NCBI GenBank assembly: GCA_949289155.1
Contig: CASEMX010000012.1
Location: forward strand, 1-60,916
DNA from: an uncultured Parabacteroides sp.
GTDB taxonomy: Bacteria > Bacteroidota > Bacteroidia > Bacteroidales > Tannerellaceae
DNA: 60,916 nt
Direction of reading: 5' to 3'
In this document: in pieces, positions 41,420-50,567 of the stretch
Layout: each line of letters starts with the position of its first letter
Position numbering within the stretch: the stretch's first letter is position 1
Program-made: the position numbers and the translations under genes
Notes under the pieces: generated by a model
What the model was told of the DNA's origin: nothing
The model's database searches: none
Seen by the model: only the letters and a program-made list of their open reading frames with translations

Positions 41420-43213
41420 TTACATGCGTTCCGGAACTTCGATACCCAACAGTGCCATCGCCTCCTTCACGACCTTCGCCACATTCGCCGAAAGTACCAG
41501 ACGGAACACCTTCAGCTGCGCATCCTCTTCGCGAAGGATGGAGAAGTCGTGATAGAACTGGTTATATTCCTTCACCAAATCGTAAGTATAATTGGCAATC
41601 AGCGCAGGACTATACGTATCGCCTGCCTCTTTGACTACTGCCGCGAAGTTGGCAAGCATCTGAACCAATCCCTCTTCCTTTTCAGAAATAGAGAAATTAG
41701 TTGGCAACTCTGCCGGCAATTCGATACCCTGCTCTGCCGCTTTCCGCAATACGGAGCAGATACGAGCGTGGGTATATTGGATGAACGGTCCCGTATTTCC
41801 ATTAAAGTCGATGGATTCTTTCGGATTGAAGGTCATATTTTTACGCGGGTCCACCTTCAAAAGGAAATATTTCAATGCGCCTAAACCGACCATGCGGGCG
41901 ATGTTCTCCGATTCGTCCTTCGTCAAACCGTCCAATTTGCCCAGTTCCTGAGAGGTCTCGCGCGCCGTATTAATCATTTCCGCCATCAAGTCATCGGCAT
42001 CAACCACCGTACCTTCACGGCTCTTCATTTTGCCTTCCGGCAATTCCACCATGCCATAAGAGAAATGCACCAGTCCTTTGCCAAATGCGAATCCTAATTT
42101 ATCCAACAAGATAGAGAGCACTTGGAAATGGTAGTTCTGCTCATTTCCCACGACATATATCATCTTATTAATCGGATAATCATCAAAACGAAGCTTCGCC
42201 GTACCGATATCTTGAGTCATATATACCGATGTCCCGTCCGCACGGAGCAATAACTTTTCGTCCAAGCCCTCCTTCGTCAAGTCAGCCCATACCGAACCAT
42301 CATCGCGACGATAGAATATGCCCTTCTCCAAACCTTCAAGGACTTTGGCTTTCCCCTCTAAGTAGGTATCCGATTCATAATATATCTTATCGAAGTCAAC
42401 GCCCATCAGCTTATAAGTTTCATCAAAGCCGGCATAAACCCAATCGTTCATCATTTTCCATAACGCCCGAACCTCTTCATCTCCGGCCTCCCATTTACGG
42501 AGCATTTCACGCGCCTCTTGCATCAACGGAGAAGCCGCTTCCGCCTCTTCCTTCGTCATGCCTTGCGCCTCCAATGCCGATGTTTCTTCCTTCAACTTAT
42601 TACTGAAAAGCACATAAAAGTCGCCAATCAAATGGTCGCCTTTCTTACCAGTAGATTCAGGAGTTGCCCCATTGCCCCATTTCTTCCATGCCAACATGGA
42701 TTTGCAAATATGGATACCGCGGTCGTTAACGATATTCGTCTTTACTACGCGATTTCCATTTGCAGCCATAATCTTGGCCAAACTATATCCCAAAAGATTA
42801 TTCCGCACATGACCTAAATGAAGCGGTTTGTTCGTATTCGGAGAAGAATACTCAATCATCACCAAGGGAGCATCGGCTGTTGCCGGCACAATTCCATAAT
42901 GCGCCTGAGCATGGATATCGTTCAGCAAATTAATCCAACAGCTACAAGCTACGGTTAGGTTTAAGAATCCTTTAATCACATTAAATTCGGCGACAGCCGG
43001 TTCATTCTTTACCAAATATTCGCCTATCTCTTGAGCGGTCTGCTCCGGAGACTTCTTCGACATACGCAAGAACGGGAATACGACCAATGTCAGATGTCCT
43101 TTAAACTCCTTTTTTGTTTTCTGAAGCTGTACTTGTGCCGCATTCACCTCTGCGCCGTACAATTCTTTGATACCGGCTATCACTGCACCGGCAATTTGCT
43201 GTTCAATCACCAT
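41420..43213 (-). CDS. argS: Arginyl-tRNA synthetase
   Basis: Charges tRNA-Arg. The 597-residue class I synthetase has an N-terminal Add-1 domain, the HIGH-type motif PLHLGHVRNN (about 130-139), a KMSKS-equivalent EGKMKSREGT (about 375), and the DALR anticodon-binding domain at the C-terminus ending LLGIEVPERM. I chose ATG 43213 (MVIEQQIAGAV); the longer frame begins at a TTG (43228). A TACCTTTG promoter element is 31 bp upstream. First gene of the argS-trmB pair. Confidence 0.96.
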   Translation of the reverse strand: MVIEQQIAGAVIAGIKELYGAEVNAAQVQLQKTKKEFKGHLTLVVFPFLRMSKKSPEQTAQEIGEYLVKNEPAVAEFNVIKGFLNLTVACSCWINLLNDIHAQAHYGIVPATADAPLVMIEYSSPNTNKPLHLGHVRNNLLGYSLAKIMAANGNRVVKTNIVNDRGIHICKSMLAWKKWGNGATPESTGKKGDHLIGDFYVLFSNKLKEETSALEAQGMTKEEAEAASPLMQEAREMLRKWEAGDEEVRALWKMMNDWVYAGFDETYKLMGVDFDKIYYESDTYLEGKAKVLEGLEKGIFYRRDDGSVWADLTKEGLDEKLLLRADGTSVYMTQDIGTAKLRFDDYPINKMIYVVGNEQNYHFQVLSILLDKLGFAFGKGLVHFSYGMVELPEGKMKSREGTVVDADDLMAEMINTARETSQELGKLDGLTKDESENIARMVGLGALKYFLLKVDPRKNMTFNPKESIDFNGNTGPFIQYTHARICSVLRKAAEQGIELPAELPTNFSISEKEEGLVQMLANFAAVVKEAGDTYSPALIANYTYDLVKEYNQFYHDFSILREEDAQLKVFRLVLSANVAKVVKEAMALLGIEVPERM

Positions 43214-43243
43214 ATCTTCACTTTTCAATTAGCTAATTTACGG

Positions 43244-43251
43244 CAAAGGTA
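43244..43251 (-). promoter_or_regulatory. TACCTTTG promoter element of argS
   Basis: Exact TAnnTTTG match on the minus strand; start predicted near 43237. Confidence 0.62.
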
Positions 43252-43373
43252 CGCTTTTTTAACGGAGAATCTGCCGCTAAGCTGCATATTTCGGTCCAAT
43301 CCGCCGGAAACGCTGGTTACTATCGCCTATTCTTTCCCTCTTAATGTTATTTAACTTGAATAGCCACTATCAA

Positions 43374-43395
43374 CTACGAATATTTCGTAGATTTG
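43374..43395 (+). promoter_or_regulatory. BlaI-type operator overlapping the blaI-like promoter
   Basis: CTACGAA-TAT-TTCGTAG (43374-43390) is a perfect 7-bp dyad. Its end overlaps the -7 element TAGATTTG (43388-43395), so a bound dimer would block RNA polymerase. The distance to ATG 43421 is 25 bp. Autorepression by the BlaI/MecI-like protein is inferred. Confidence 0.6.
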
Positions 43396-43420
43396 CGACA
43401 TAATCGTAAATCACTAATAT

Positions 43421-43792
43421 ATGGAGAAGTTAACATCACAAGAAGAAACGGCAATGCGGCTGATTTGGGAAATCGGTCCATGTGTGGTCCGGGCTCTTCA
43501 GGAAAAATATCCGGAGCCTAAGCCTCCTTATACGACATTGGCTTCGATTGTAAAAAATCTGGAGCGCAAACAATACGTAAAGAGCCGCCGTTATGGGAAT
43601 GTATATGAATATTATGCGCTGGTTCAGCCGGAAGAATACAAAAAAGCATTCATGACAGAGGCGGTTTCCAACCTTTTTTCTAATTCGTATAAAGACCTGG
43701 TCTCTTTCTTTGCGAAAGAGGAGAAAATCTCGACCAAAGATTTACAGGAAATCATTGCAATGATAGAACAGGGAAAATTAAATGATAAATAA
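43421..43792 (+). CDS. BlaI/MecI/CopY family transcriptional repressor
   Basis: A 123-residue winged-helix protein: LTSQEETAMRLIWEIGPCVVRALQEKYPEPKPPYTTLASIVKNLERKQYVKS is the DNA-binding domain with the recognition helix around TTLASIVKNL, and the C-terminal half is the dimerisation region. Members repress beta-lactamase, mecA or stress genes and are inactivated by a partner M56 protease. Here the M56 gene lies 20 bp downstream, and a perfect dyad covers the promoter. No beta-lactamase is adjacent, so the signal may be another envelope or metal stress. Confidence 0.93.
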   Translation: MEKLTSQEETAMRLIWEIGPCVVRALQEKYPEPKPPYTTLASIVKNLERKQYVKSRRYGNVYEYYALVQPEEYKKAFMTEAVSNLFSNSYKDLVSFFAKEEKISTKDLQEIIAMIEQGKLNDK

Positions 43793-43812
43793 GAACAAAT
43801 AACAACTGACCT

Positions 43813-45288
43813 ATGGATGCTACTTTTATCTATTTCCTGAAAGCCAATATCGCATTAGCGTTGTTCTATGCATTCTATCGCTTATTGTTTGTCCAAGATA
43901 CTTTCTTTAAAGGACGGAGAACCGTATTGATTTTATTCTGGATATTCGCATTCTCTTATCCATTGGCAGAGAATTGGACTTGGATACAAAGTTCGGCTCC
44001 TCCGGCAGTCAGTGAAATTATACAGACTCATGTAACATTGCCGGAAATATTGGTTAGCCCGGAGCCATCCTCTTCGCTTAATATCCAAGAATGGGGACAG
44101 ATTATCTATGGAATAGTACTTGCACTTTTGCTATTCCGGTTTTGTATTCAATTAGGCGAAATTATTCATCTGATTTATCGGTCAAAGAAAACGAATATCA
44201 ATGGGGTATCGGTATATTGTATGCAAAACCCATCCGGTCCGTTCTCTTTCTTCCGTTGGATATTCGTTTATCCAAAGGCACATTCCGAACGGGAATTAGA
44301 GGAGATTATCATCCACGAACAAACCCATGCACAACAATGGCACTCTATTGATATCATTCTTGCCGAACTTTTTACCTGTCTCTGCTGGTTTAATCCTTTT
44401 GCATGGCTATTAAAGCGAGAAGTGCGGGACAATCTTGAGTATTTGGCGGATTCGTCGGTCTTACGTTCCGGCTGTGACAGCAAAAGTTATCAATATCATT
44501 TGTTAGGATTAACCTATCGTCGGGCTGCAGCACAACTATATACAAACTTTAATGTCTTATCAATTAAAAACAGAATTCGTATGATGAACAAACGACCTAC
44601 CCAAAAAATCGGAATGGCAAAGTTCTTTTTGCTATTCCCTCTGCTGGCTTGTCTGCTTTTATTGAGCAACTGTAAACCAAGCAACAAGAAAACTGACGGA
44701 GAAGGTCCGGCTACCGTATCCGCTTATGTAACCGATTTGCAAGGCAAACCGATTGTCGGAGCAACTGTAATTGTAAAAGGTGAAACAACCGGAACCATTA
44801 CGGACGCCGATGGCAAATTTACTCTTAACGCTCCGCAAGAGGGAACGCTTTCTATCGCTTTTGTAGATTTTGATACAAAAGAGATTGCTGTAAAAGATGT
44901 ACAAACGGACATGAAAATCCAATTAAACAAAACAGTTCTGCTGGAAGATGATAAAAAATCTTATGCCGATGACAAAGTCTATACGGTTGTCGAGAAACAA
45001 CCGGCGTTCCCCGGAGGTTTTGATGCGTTAATAAAGTATTTGGGAAGCGAAGTGAAATATCCGGTCGAAGCGCAAGAAAAGGGCATACAGGGAAGAGTCG
45101 TCACAAGCTTTATTGTCCGTAAGGATGGAACCATCGACAGCATAAAAGTAATGAGAGGTATTGACCCGATGCTGGACGCAGAGGCCATGCGGGTGGTCAA
45201 AGCCATGCCGAAATGGAAACCTGCCGAACACGAGGGCGAAAAAGTTTCCGTCAGATACTTTCTTCCGATACAATTTAAATTGCAATAA
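43813..45288 (+). CDS. M56 BlaR1-like metallopeptidase with carboxypeptidase-like and TonB C-terminal domains
   Basis: A 491-residue membrane protein. N-terminal TM helices (about 7-25, 37-52, 95-120) precede the zinc site HEQTH (168-172) with a following conserved AELFTCLCWFNPFAWLLKREV. A further TM near 265-290 leads to a periplasmic part with a carboxypeptidase-regulatory-like domain (about 305-375; VTDLQGKPIVGATVIVKGETTGTITDADGKF) and a TonB_C domain (about 395-491; PAFPGGFDALIKYLGSEVKYP, VVTSFIVRKDGTI). It would cleave the BlaI-like repressor on a signal. The TonB end replaces the penicillin-sensing domain of true BlaR1, so beta-lactam sensing is not implied. Confidence 0.88.
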   Translation: MDATFIYFLKANIALALFYAFYRLLFVQDTFFKGRRTVLILFWIFAFSYPLAENWTWIQSSAPPAVSEIIQTHVTLPEILVSPEPSSSLNIQEWGQIIYGIVLALLLFRFCIQLGEIIHLIYRSKKTNINGVSVYCMQNPSGPFSFFRWIFVYPKAHSERELEEIIIHEQTHAQQWHSIDIILAELFTCLCWFNPFAWLLKREVRDNLEYLADSSVLRSGCDSKSYQYHLLGLTYRRAAAQLYTNFNVLSIKNRIRMMNKRPTQKIGMAKFFLLFPLLACLLLLSNCKPSNKKTDGEGPATVSAYVTDLQGKPIVGATVIVKGETTGTITDADGKFTLNAPQEGTLSIAFVDFDTKEIAVKDVQTDMKIQLNKTVLLEDDKKSYADDKVYTVVEKQPAFPGGFDALIKYLGSEVKYPVEAQEKGIQGRVVTSFIVRKDGTIDSIKVMRGIDPMLDAEAMRVVKAMPKWKPAEHEGEKVSVRYFLPIQFKLQ

Positions 45289-45322
45289 TATACGCATTTA
45301 ACTTACGGGATCTTTACATTAT

Positions 45323-45385
45323 GAAGGGAGTTCCACCGAACAGTCCAGCATTTGCGCGACAAGGGGGATTCCCTTCCCTTTTTTA
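45323..45385 (+). terminator. Terminator after the M56 gene
   Basis: GAAGGGAGTTCC pairs with GGGATTCCCTTC (12 bp with two G-U pairs), followed by CCTTTTTT. Confidence 0.65.
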
Positions 45386-45487
45386 TCCAAAGAGATAAAA
45401 TCAAATCATCATTAGCAATAATATCTCGTTCCAGCCTTTCCTCACGATTTAGATTCTATTCCCAACATCTAAAAAACAGCCCCGCAC

Positions 45488-45592
45488 TTGTGCAATTTCA
45501 TTTCCGAACCCTCGGAAATGTTTCTGAACTTGTGCAATCTTATTTCCGAGCCTTCGGAAATGTCTCTGAACTTTTTCAAGACTATTTTCGGC
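45488..45592. repeat. 42-bp tandem array, 2.5 units
   Basis: TTGTGCAA-like positions 45488, 45530 and 45572 mark a 42-bp period. Each unit has a hairpin ATTTCCGA...TCGGAAAT. The palindrome resembles the right half of the 27.8-kb array. A degenerate unit may precede it. Confidence 0.8.
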
Positions 45593-45650
45593 AATAAAAA
45601 ATCAAAAGCCACAACATAAAAACATTCTCACGCATATTTAGAAAAATATG

Positions 45651-45658
45651 TACCTTTG
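45651..45658 (+). promoter_or_regulatory. TACCTTTG promoter element of the patatin gene
   Basis: Exact TAnnTTTG match 14 bp before ATG 45672; it excludes the in-frame ATG at 45648. Confidence 0.6.
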
Positions 45659-45671
45659 CCAATGGAGGAAA

Positions 45672-46688
45672 ATGATGAAACGGCAAAGGGACATCGGCTG
45701 GTTGGGACTAATCGTCTGCTTGTTATTGACATTTATACTGCCTATCCGGGTAGAAGGTCGGAAACGGGTCGGATTAGTACTGGGTGGCGGCGGAGCAAAA
45801 GGAGCTGCACACATCGGTGTCCTAAAGGTATTGGAAGAAGCCGGGATTCCTATTGATTATATTGCGGGGACAAGCATGGGAGCAATCGTCGGCGGACTGT
45901 ATGCGATTGGTTATTCTCCGCAGGAAATAGACAGCCTTGTCGCACTGCAGGACTGGCAACTGCTGTTGAGCGATAAAATCAAACGGGACAATTTGACCTT
46001 TCCTGAAAAAGAGAATTCAGAACGGTATATTATCACCTTTCCTTTTGGCATTGACAAGAAAGACCGGCAAATTGGAGGAATGATTAAAGGTCAAAATCTG
46101 CAAAACCTCTTCTCGAATCTAACAATAGGCTACCACGACTCTGTCGATTTCAATGCACTTCCTATTCCTTTTGCCTGTGTAGCCGTTAACCTTGTTGATG
46201 GAAAAGATTATGTATTCCACAAAGGGAGCCTTCCGTTGGCAATGCGGGCAAGCATGGCTATTCCGGCTGCATTTACGCCTGTCCGATTGGACAGTATGGT
46301 GCTGGTGGACGGAGGATTGAATAATAATTATCCCGCCGATGTCGTAAAATCAATGGGCGCGGATATCATTATCGGAGTCGATTTGGGAACAAGCGACCTA
46401 AAAGCCCGACAGAAGCTCAGTTCGTCCGTCGAGGTTGTCGGACAAATCGTAGCGTTGCACGGATACAAACAATATCAACATAATGTAAAAATTACCGACA
46501 TACGGATTCGTCCTGACACAAAGCCCTATACTTCGGCCAGTTTTACGCATGCAGCTCTGGATACTATGATAACTCGCGGCGAAGAAGCTGCGCGTTCCCA
46601 ATGGGCACAATTGATGGCTCTACGGAAACAACTCGGATTGTCGGACAGTACGGCTCTATATTCGTCCGAAGCCTCAACCAGCCCATAA
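45672..46688 (+). CDS. Patatin-like phospholipase, N-terminal part of a frameshifted patatin-BamA protein
   Basis: A patatin (PNPLA) domain of about 338 residues with signal peptide. The Ser-Asp dyad and oxyanion hole are intact: GLVLGGGGAKGAAHIG, GTSMGAIVGGLYAIGYSP with nucleophile Ser, and VDGGLNNNYPADVV with Asp. It would hydrolyse lipids in the periplasm or at the outer membrane. In the usual family member, POTRA and Omp85-like barrel domains follow in the same chain; here the frame ends at TAA 46686-46688, while the missing parts continue in another frame (46756-47892). See that entry. Confidence 0.88.
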   Translation: MMKRQRDIGWLGLIVCLLLTFILPIRVEGRKRVGLVLGGGGAKGAAHIGVLKVLEEAGIPIDYIAGTSMGAIVGGLYAIGYSPQEIDSLVALQDWQLLLSDKIKRDNLTFPEKENSERYIITFPFGIDKKDRQIGGMIKGQNLQNLFSNLTIGYHDSVDFNALPIPFACVAVNLVDGKDYVFHKGSLPLAMRASMAIPAAFTPVRLDSMVLVDGGLNNNYPADVVKSMGADIIIGVDLGTSDLKARQKLSSSVEVVGQIVALHGYKQYQHNVKITDIRIRPDTKPYTSASFTHAALDTMITRGEEAARSQWAQLMALRKQLGLSDSTALYSSEASTSP

Positions 46689-46755
46689 AATAGATTCTTT
46701 TTTCATCAAACGAATCTATTTTGAAGGAGCGGCTGACCCTCGCGACGAAAAATGG

Positions 46756-47892
46756 TTGCTGCAAATCTGTAAACTGAAGGAGAATAGCCGGATATCTCTC
46801 CGAGATTTGCACCATGCCATGTCTATACTCATAGGGACCAATGCTTATTCCAATGTAAGCTACAAACTAATTGGCGAAAATGAACGCGATTTGCATCTTA
46901 TTGTTGAGCCCAAATCCGCCAGTGCGGTTAATATCGGCCTACGTTTCGATTCGGAGGAAATCGTAGCCGCATTATTAAACGGGACATTGGATTATCACAC
47001 CCGATTCCATTCGCGCCTTTCATTGACCGGCCGCATAGGGAAAAAAACTTATGGGCGAATAGACTACGCGATTGAACGGAATCCGCTGCGAAACCTCAAT
47101 CTTTCCTATAAATTCACCTATCAGGATTTGGATGTTTATTTGAACGGAGAGAAATCACTCAACACAACTTTCCGACATCACTTGGCTGAATTTTCCTATT
47201 CCGATATGAATTGGCTGAGCTTTAGGTTCCGAGCAGGTATCCGATACGAGAATTTCAACTATAAATCTGTACTCCATTCTGGAATACCTGAATATACGCT
47301 GACTTCACAGGATTTCTTCAACTATTTTATCTCTGCCCATTTCGAAACATTGGACCGCCGATATTTCCCGACAAGAGGTGTTTCTTTACATACCCATTAT
47401 ACTGTCTATACCGACAATTTTGTTGGCTATAAAAGCCATTCGCCCTATTCTGCATTAGGATTGAATTTTACCTCCGTACTCCCTATTACTAAACATTTCA
47501 GTATATTGCCGGAACTATATAGTCGGGTAATCATCGGACGTGATGCAGCATTTCCCTTCTTAAATACTATCGGCGGAGAAACTGAAGGACGATATTTGGA
47601 CCATCAACTGCCTTTCGCGGGAATCAACCATATTGAAGTTCTCGAAAACGCCTTTATTGCCCTGCGAATGCAGTTCCGCCAACAGATAAGTGGCAAACAT
47701 TATATTACTTTCACTGCCAACTATGGAATCCACGATGATAACTTTTTCCATCTTTTAAAAGGACATCATCTCTTTGGAGGCAGTTTAGGTTACACTTACA
47801 ACAGTATGTTCGGACCAATGAATGCCTCCATCAGTCTATCCAATCGTACTCAAGAACTCCAATTCTACCTTAATTTAGGTTTTTATTTCTGA
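46756..47892 (+). pseudogene. POTRA and BamA-like barrel part of the frameshifted patatin protein
   Basis: The frame continues the patatin protein: upstream codons read without stop from about 46570 and include SFFIKRIYFEGAADPRDEKWLLQ, the expected POTRA start, before the first ATG (46756). It then runs LKENSRISLRDLHHAMSILIGTNAYSNVSY and a barrel to the C-terminal LQFYLNLGFYF. The join needs one extra nucleotide to be skipped (or two lost) between about 46570 and 46686. No independent promoter or signal peptide precedes this part, so on its own it would not be exported. Since both halves look intact, the break is recent, a sequencing error or programmed; I list it as a fragment. Confidence 0.75.
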
Positions 47893-48514
47893 CATTCCTC
47901 ACATTCTGTTCGACTTGGAAAGAGAATTGTTCGATGGGTACTTGTAGGGATAAGGCCATCTGCCGATAAATCGCAGGAAGCGGAAGAGAAGATTCGTCTG
48001 TTTCCACCAGTAACCGATTCGGCCAAGCCACACACAGCGATTCTGCCGAAAAACGCTCACCGAAAGAGAGATAAAAGCCCTGCCGGATTAATTGCGCTGC
48101 CAATTCTTTCTTCCCTCGAAAGCCATGTACAATCCAAACCGACTCCGGCCTGTACTCTTTATGCAGGGCGATTAACTCCTGCCAAGCCTTTACGCAATGA
48201 AGGATGAGTGGTTTCTGAAAGCTTTCCGCTAATTCGATTTGCGCCCGGAGAAGTTCCATTTGGATAATCCAAGGAGCTGCCGCCGATTTGTCCAATCCCG
48301 CTTCGCCAATCATCCGAACTTCCGGATTTTGTGCCACCTCTTCAAGCAGAGCCAACTGTTCTTTTCCTGTTCCTTCGATGAACCATGGATGAATCCCGGC
48401 AGAAAGGCATTTATAGTCCGGCTTTTCCTTCCCGATAATCCAATTCACGCAAACTTTCCTCAGGTCCGTTTCCTCTGTCGGCAGCATATGAGTATGCACA
48501 TCAATGTATTTCAT
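47870..48514 (-). CDS. TatD family metal-dependent hydrolase
   Basis: A 214-residue TIM-barrel hydrolase with IDVHTHML (metal-binding HxH), GIHPWF, IGEAGLDKSAAAPWIIQ with metal-ligand Glu, ILHCVKAWQELI, IVHGFRGKKELA and LVETDESSLPLP with metal-ligand Asp. TatD proteins are 3'-5' exonucleases or D-tyrosyl/other deacylases. It is about 45 residues shorter than E. coli TatD, a common length in Bacteroidetes. I chose ATG 48514 (MKYIDVHTHM). Its last 23 bp overlap the end of the convergent barrel gene. Confidence 0.88.
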   Translation of the reverse strand: MKYIDVHTHMLPTEETDLRKVCVNWIIGKEKPDYKCLSAGIHPWFIEGTGKEQLALLEEVAQNPEVRMIGEAGLDKSAAAPWIIQMELLRAQIELAESFQKPLILHCVKAWQELIALHKEYRPESVWIVHGFRGKKELAAQLIRQGFYLSFGERFSAESLCVAWPNRLLVETDESSLPLPAIYRQMALSLQVPIEQFSFQVEQNVRNVRNKNLN

Positions 48515-48542
48515 GAGAAAATAGTAAAGAGATAAAAACAAA

Positions 48543-48584
48543 GAGACACCGAGCGCCGAATCAGATTCTGCATCTCGGTGTCCC
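48543..48584 (-). terminator. Terminator of rubrerythrin
   Basis: GACACCGAG (48545-48553) pairs with CTCGGTGTC (48574-48582); on the minus strand the hairpin is followed by a T-rich TCTCTTTGTTTTT. Confidence 0.7.
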
Positions 48585-48611
48585 TATGTTCAATTAATCA
48601 GCATGCCAATA

Positions 48612-49190
48612 TTAATAGTTCTGCTTCATCGGCTCGAAGAAAGCTTGCGGATGCAAACATGCCGGGCATTTCTGAGGAGCCTTCTTTGCTGCGATTACGA
48701 AACCGCAATTCCGGCACTGCCACAGGATTTCTTCGTCTCTTTCAAAGACTTTTTCAGCTTCAACCCGAGCCAACAACGTACGATAACGTTTTTCATGCTC
48801 AGCTTCAACTTTCGAAATCATGCGGAAAGCCGTAGCAATTTCCGTGAAGCCCTCTTCGTCGGCAATCTTAGCAAATTCCGGATACAATTCAGTCCATTCT
48901 TCATTCTCGCCAGCAGCTGCGGCAGCCAAATTTTCTTTCGTCGTTCCGATGACGCCTGCCGGATAAGCCGCAGTAATCTCTACCATTCCGCCTTCAAGGA
49001 ATTTAAAGAAACGTTTAGCGTGTTCTTTTTCCTGTTCAGCCGTTTCTAAGAAAATAGCAGCAATTTGCTCGTATCCTTCTTTTTTTGCTACACTTGCAAA
49101 ATAGGTATATCTACCTCTTGCTTGGGATTCCCCTGCGAATGATTTCAACAGATTCTGTTCTGTACGTGTTCCTTTGATACTCTTTTCCAT
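48612..49190 (-). CDS. rbr: Rubrerythrin
   Basis: Reduces hydrogen peroxide in anaerobes. The 192-residue protein has a four-helix diiron domain with the ligand motifs [28 protein letters not shown] and [13 protein letters not shown], and a C-terminal rubredoxin-like site with two Cys pairs, CRNCG and CPAC (about 158-178). It is expected to accept electrons from NADH-linked reductases. Promoter TACTTTTG at 49266-49273 gives a leader of about 70 nt; a terminator follows. Its presence supports an anaerobic host. Confidence 0.96.
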   Translation of the reverse strand: MEKSIKGTRTEQNLLKSFAGESQARGRYTYFASVAKKEGYEQIAAIFLETAEQEKEHAKRFFKFLEGGMVEITAAYPAGVIGTTKENLAAAAAGENEEWTELYPEFAKIADEEGFTEIATAFRMISKVEAEHEKRYRTLLARVEAEKVFERDEEILWQCRNCGFVIAAKKAPQKCPACLHPQAFFEPMKQNY

Positions 49191-49265
49191 AATGCTTCTA
49201 ATTTATATAAGTTAATATGTTTATAATAAATCATCGATTGTTAGTCGTTTTATCTTTACAACAGA

Positions 49266-49273
49266 CAAAAGTA
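49266..49273 (-). promoter_or_regulatory. TACTTTTG promoter element of rbr
   Basis: TAnnTTTG match on the minus strand upstream of ATG 49190. Confidence 0.58.
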
Positions 49274-49437
49274 GAAATAAGTTCCAAGTTTAACTCATTT
49301 ATTTCAAGCGGTTATTTTTATCAATGGATAGATTTTATCGATAACCTGCCCTTTTCTCGATCTTATCAAATCATATTGTAATCAAAATAATGCCCCAGAT
49401 AGATTATCAAAACCTTTTCAGATTACAAAATGATAGT

Positions 49438-49445
49438 TATTTTTG
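49438..49445 (+). promoter_or_regulatory. TATTTTTG promoter element of ansA
   Basis: TAnnTTTG match 34 bp upstream of ATG 49480. Confidence 0.55.
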
Positions 49446-49479
49446 CAGTCGAAATAAATCGACATAATTCTCTATCCAA

Positions 49480-50526
49480 ATGAAAGACAAAACGCATCAA
49501 ACAGCCATCCTGCTGATTTATACCGGAGGAACTATCGGCATGATTCAAAATTTAGAGACCGGAGTATTGGAACCTTTCAATTTCCAGCATCTGCAACAGC
49601 ATATTCCGGACCTGAACCGGCTTAATTGCGAGATTTCCACCGTTCAGTTTGAGACGCCGTTGGATTCTTCGGAAATCGGACCGGAGTCGTGGGTAAAGAT
49701 AGCCAAAATCATTTCCGATAATTATGCGAAATATGATGGTTTTGTCGTATTACATGGTACAGATACTATGGCGTTTACCGCCTCAGCATTGAGCTTTATG
49801 CTGGAAAACCTGAGCAAACCGGTCATTTTAACCGGTTCACAGCTTCCATTAGGCATGTTACGTACGGATGGAAAGGAGAATTTAGTCACTGCAATCGAAA
49901 TTGCAGCAGCCCGAGACGGAGATATGCCGATTATCCAGGAAGTCTGTATCTTTTTCGAGAATGATTTGATGCGAGGAAACCGGACCAGCAAGACCAGCGC
50001 AGACAATTTCAACGCGTTCCACTCATACAATTATCCGGTCTTGGCACATGCGGGAATTACCATCCATTATAATTTGCCACATATCTATCATCCCATTTTG
50101 CGTAAGCCCTTAAAACCGCACTTCGAGTTCGACAATCATATCGCCATACTGAAGCTTTTCCCCGGATTAGCACCTTCGGTAGTCGAAAGCCTCCTGAATA
50201 CACCCGACTTGAAGGGCGTTGTTTTGGAAACATTCGGCAGCGGGAATGCGCCCATGGCGGAATGGTTTCTTTCTTTGCTGAAAAAAGCAACAGATAAAGA
50301 TATTGTAATTGTAAATGTAACGCAATGCCACACCGGAAGCGTCGAAATGGACCGTTACGAAACCGGATTCCATCTGGCCGAAGCCGGCGTAATCAGCGGC
50401 TATGACAGCACAACCGAAAGCGCGGTCACGAAACTTATGTTCCTTTTCGGCTCCGGTTTGACTCCGAAAGAGGTAAAAGAGTATATGCAATGCTCACTTA
50501 TGGGCGAGATTACCGTGCCGCAATAA
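49480..50526 (+). CDS. ansA: Type I (cytoplasmic) L-asparaginase
   Basis: Hydrolyses asparagine to aspartate and ammonia. The 348-residue protein lacks a signal peptide. It has the two catalytic Thr motifs: IYTGGTIGM (Thr of TGGT) and VVLHGTDTMAFTASAL (Thr of HGTDT), with the SSEIGPESW and RTDGKENLVTA loops of the type I group. C-terminal SAVTKLMFLFG is also typical. Monocistronic; a 41-bp array begins about 40 bp after the stop. Confidence 0.94.
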   Translation: MKDKTHQTAILLIYTGGTIGMIQNLETGVLEPFNFQHLQQHIPDLNRLNCEISTVQFETPLDSSEIGPESWVKIAKIISDNYAKYDGFVVLHGTDTMAFTASALSFMLENLSKPVILTGSQLPLGMLRTDGKENLVTAIEIAAARDGDMPIIQEVCIFFENDLMRGNRTSKTSADNFNAFHSYNYPVLAHAGITIHYNLPHIYHPILRKPLKPHFEFDNHIAILKLFPGLAPSVVESLLNTPDLKGVVLETFGSGNAPMAEWFLSLLKKATDKDIVIVNVTQCHTGSVEMDRYETGFHLAEAGVISGYDSTTESAVTKLMFLFGSGLTPKEVKEYMQCSLMGEITVPQ

Positions 50527-50567
50527 AAAATACCCTATTTTTTATGGGGAAACAGCTTCAAGAAGCC

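Noticed and set aside
43813-45288. True BlaR1 beta-lactam sensor
   Set aside because: The C-terminal part is carboxypeptidase-like plus TonB_C; no penicillin-binding SxxK domain is present and no beta-lactamase is adjacent.
46567-46756. Programmed ribosomal frameshift as the leading explanation
   Set aside because: No slippery heptamer plus stem-loop was evident in the overlap zone; mutation or sequence error is simpler.
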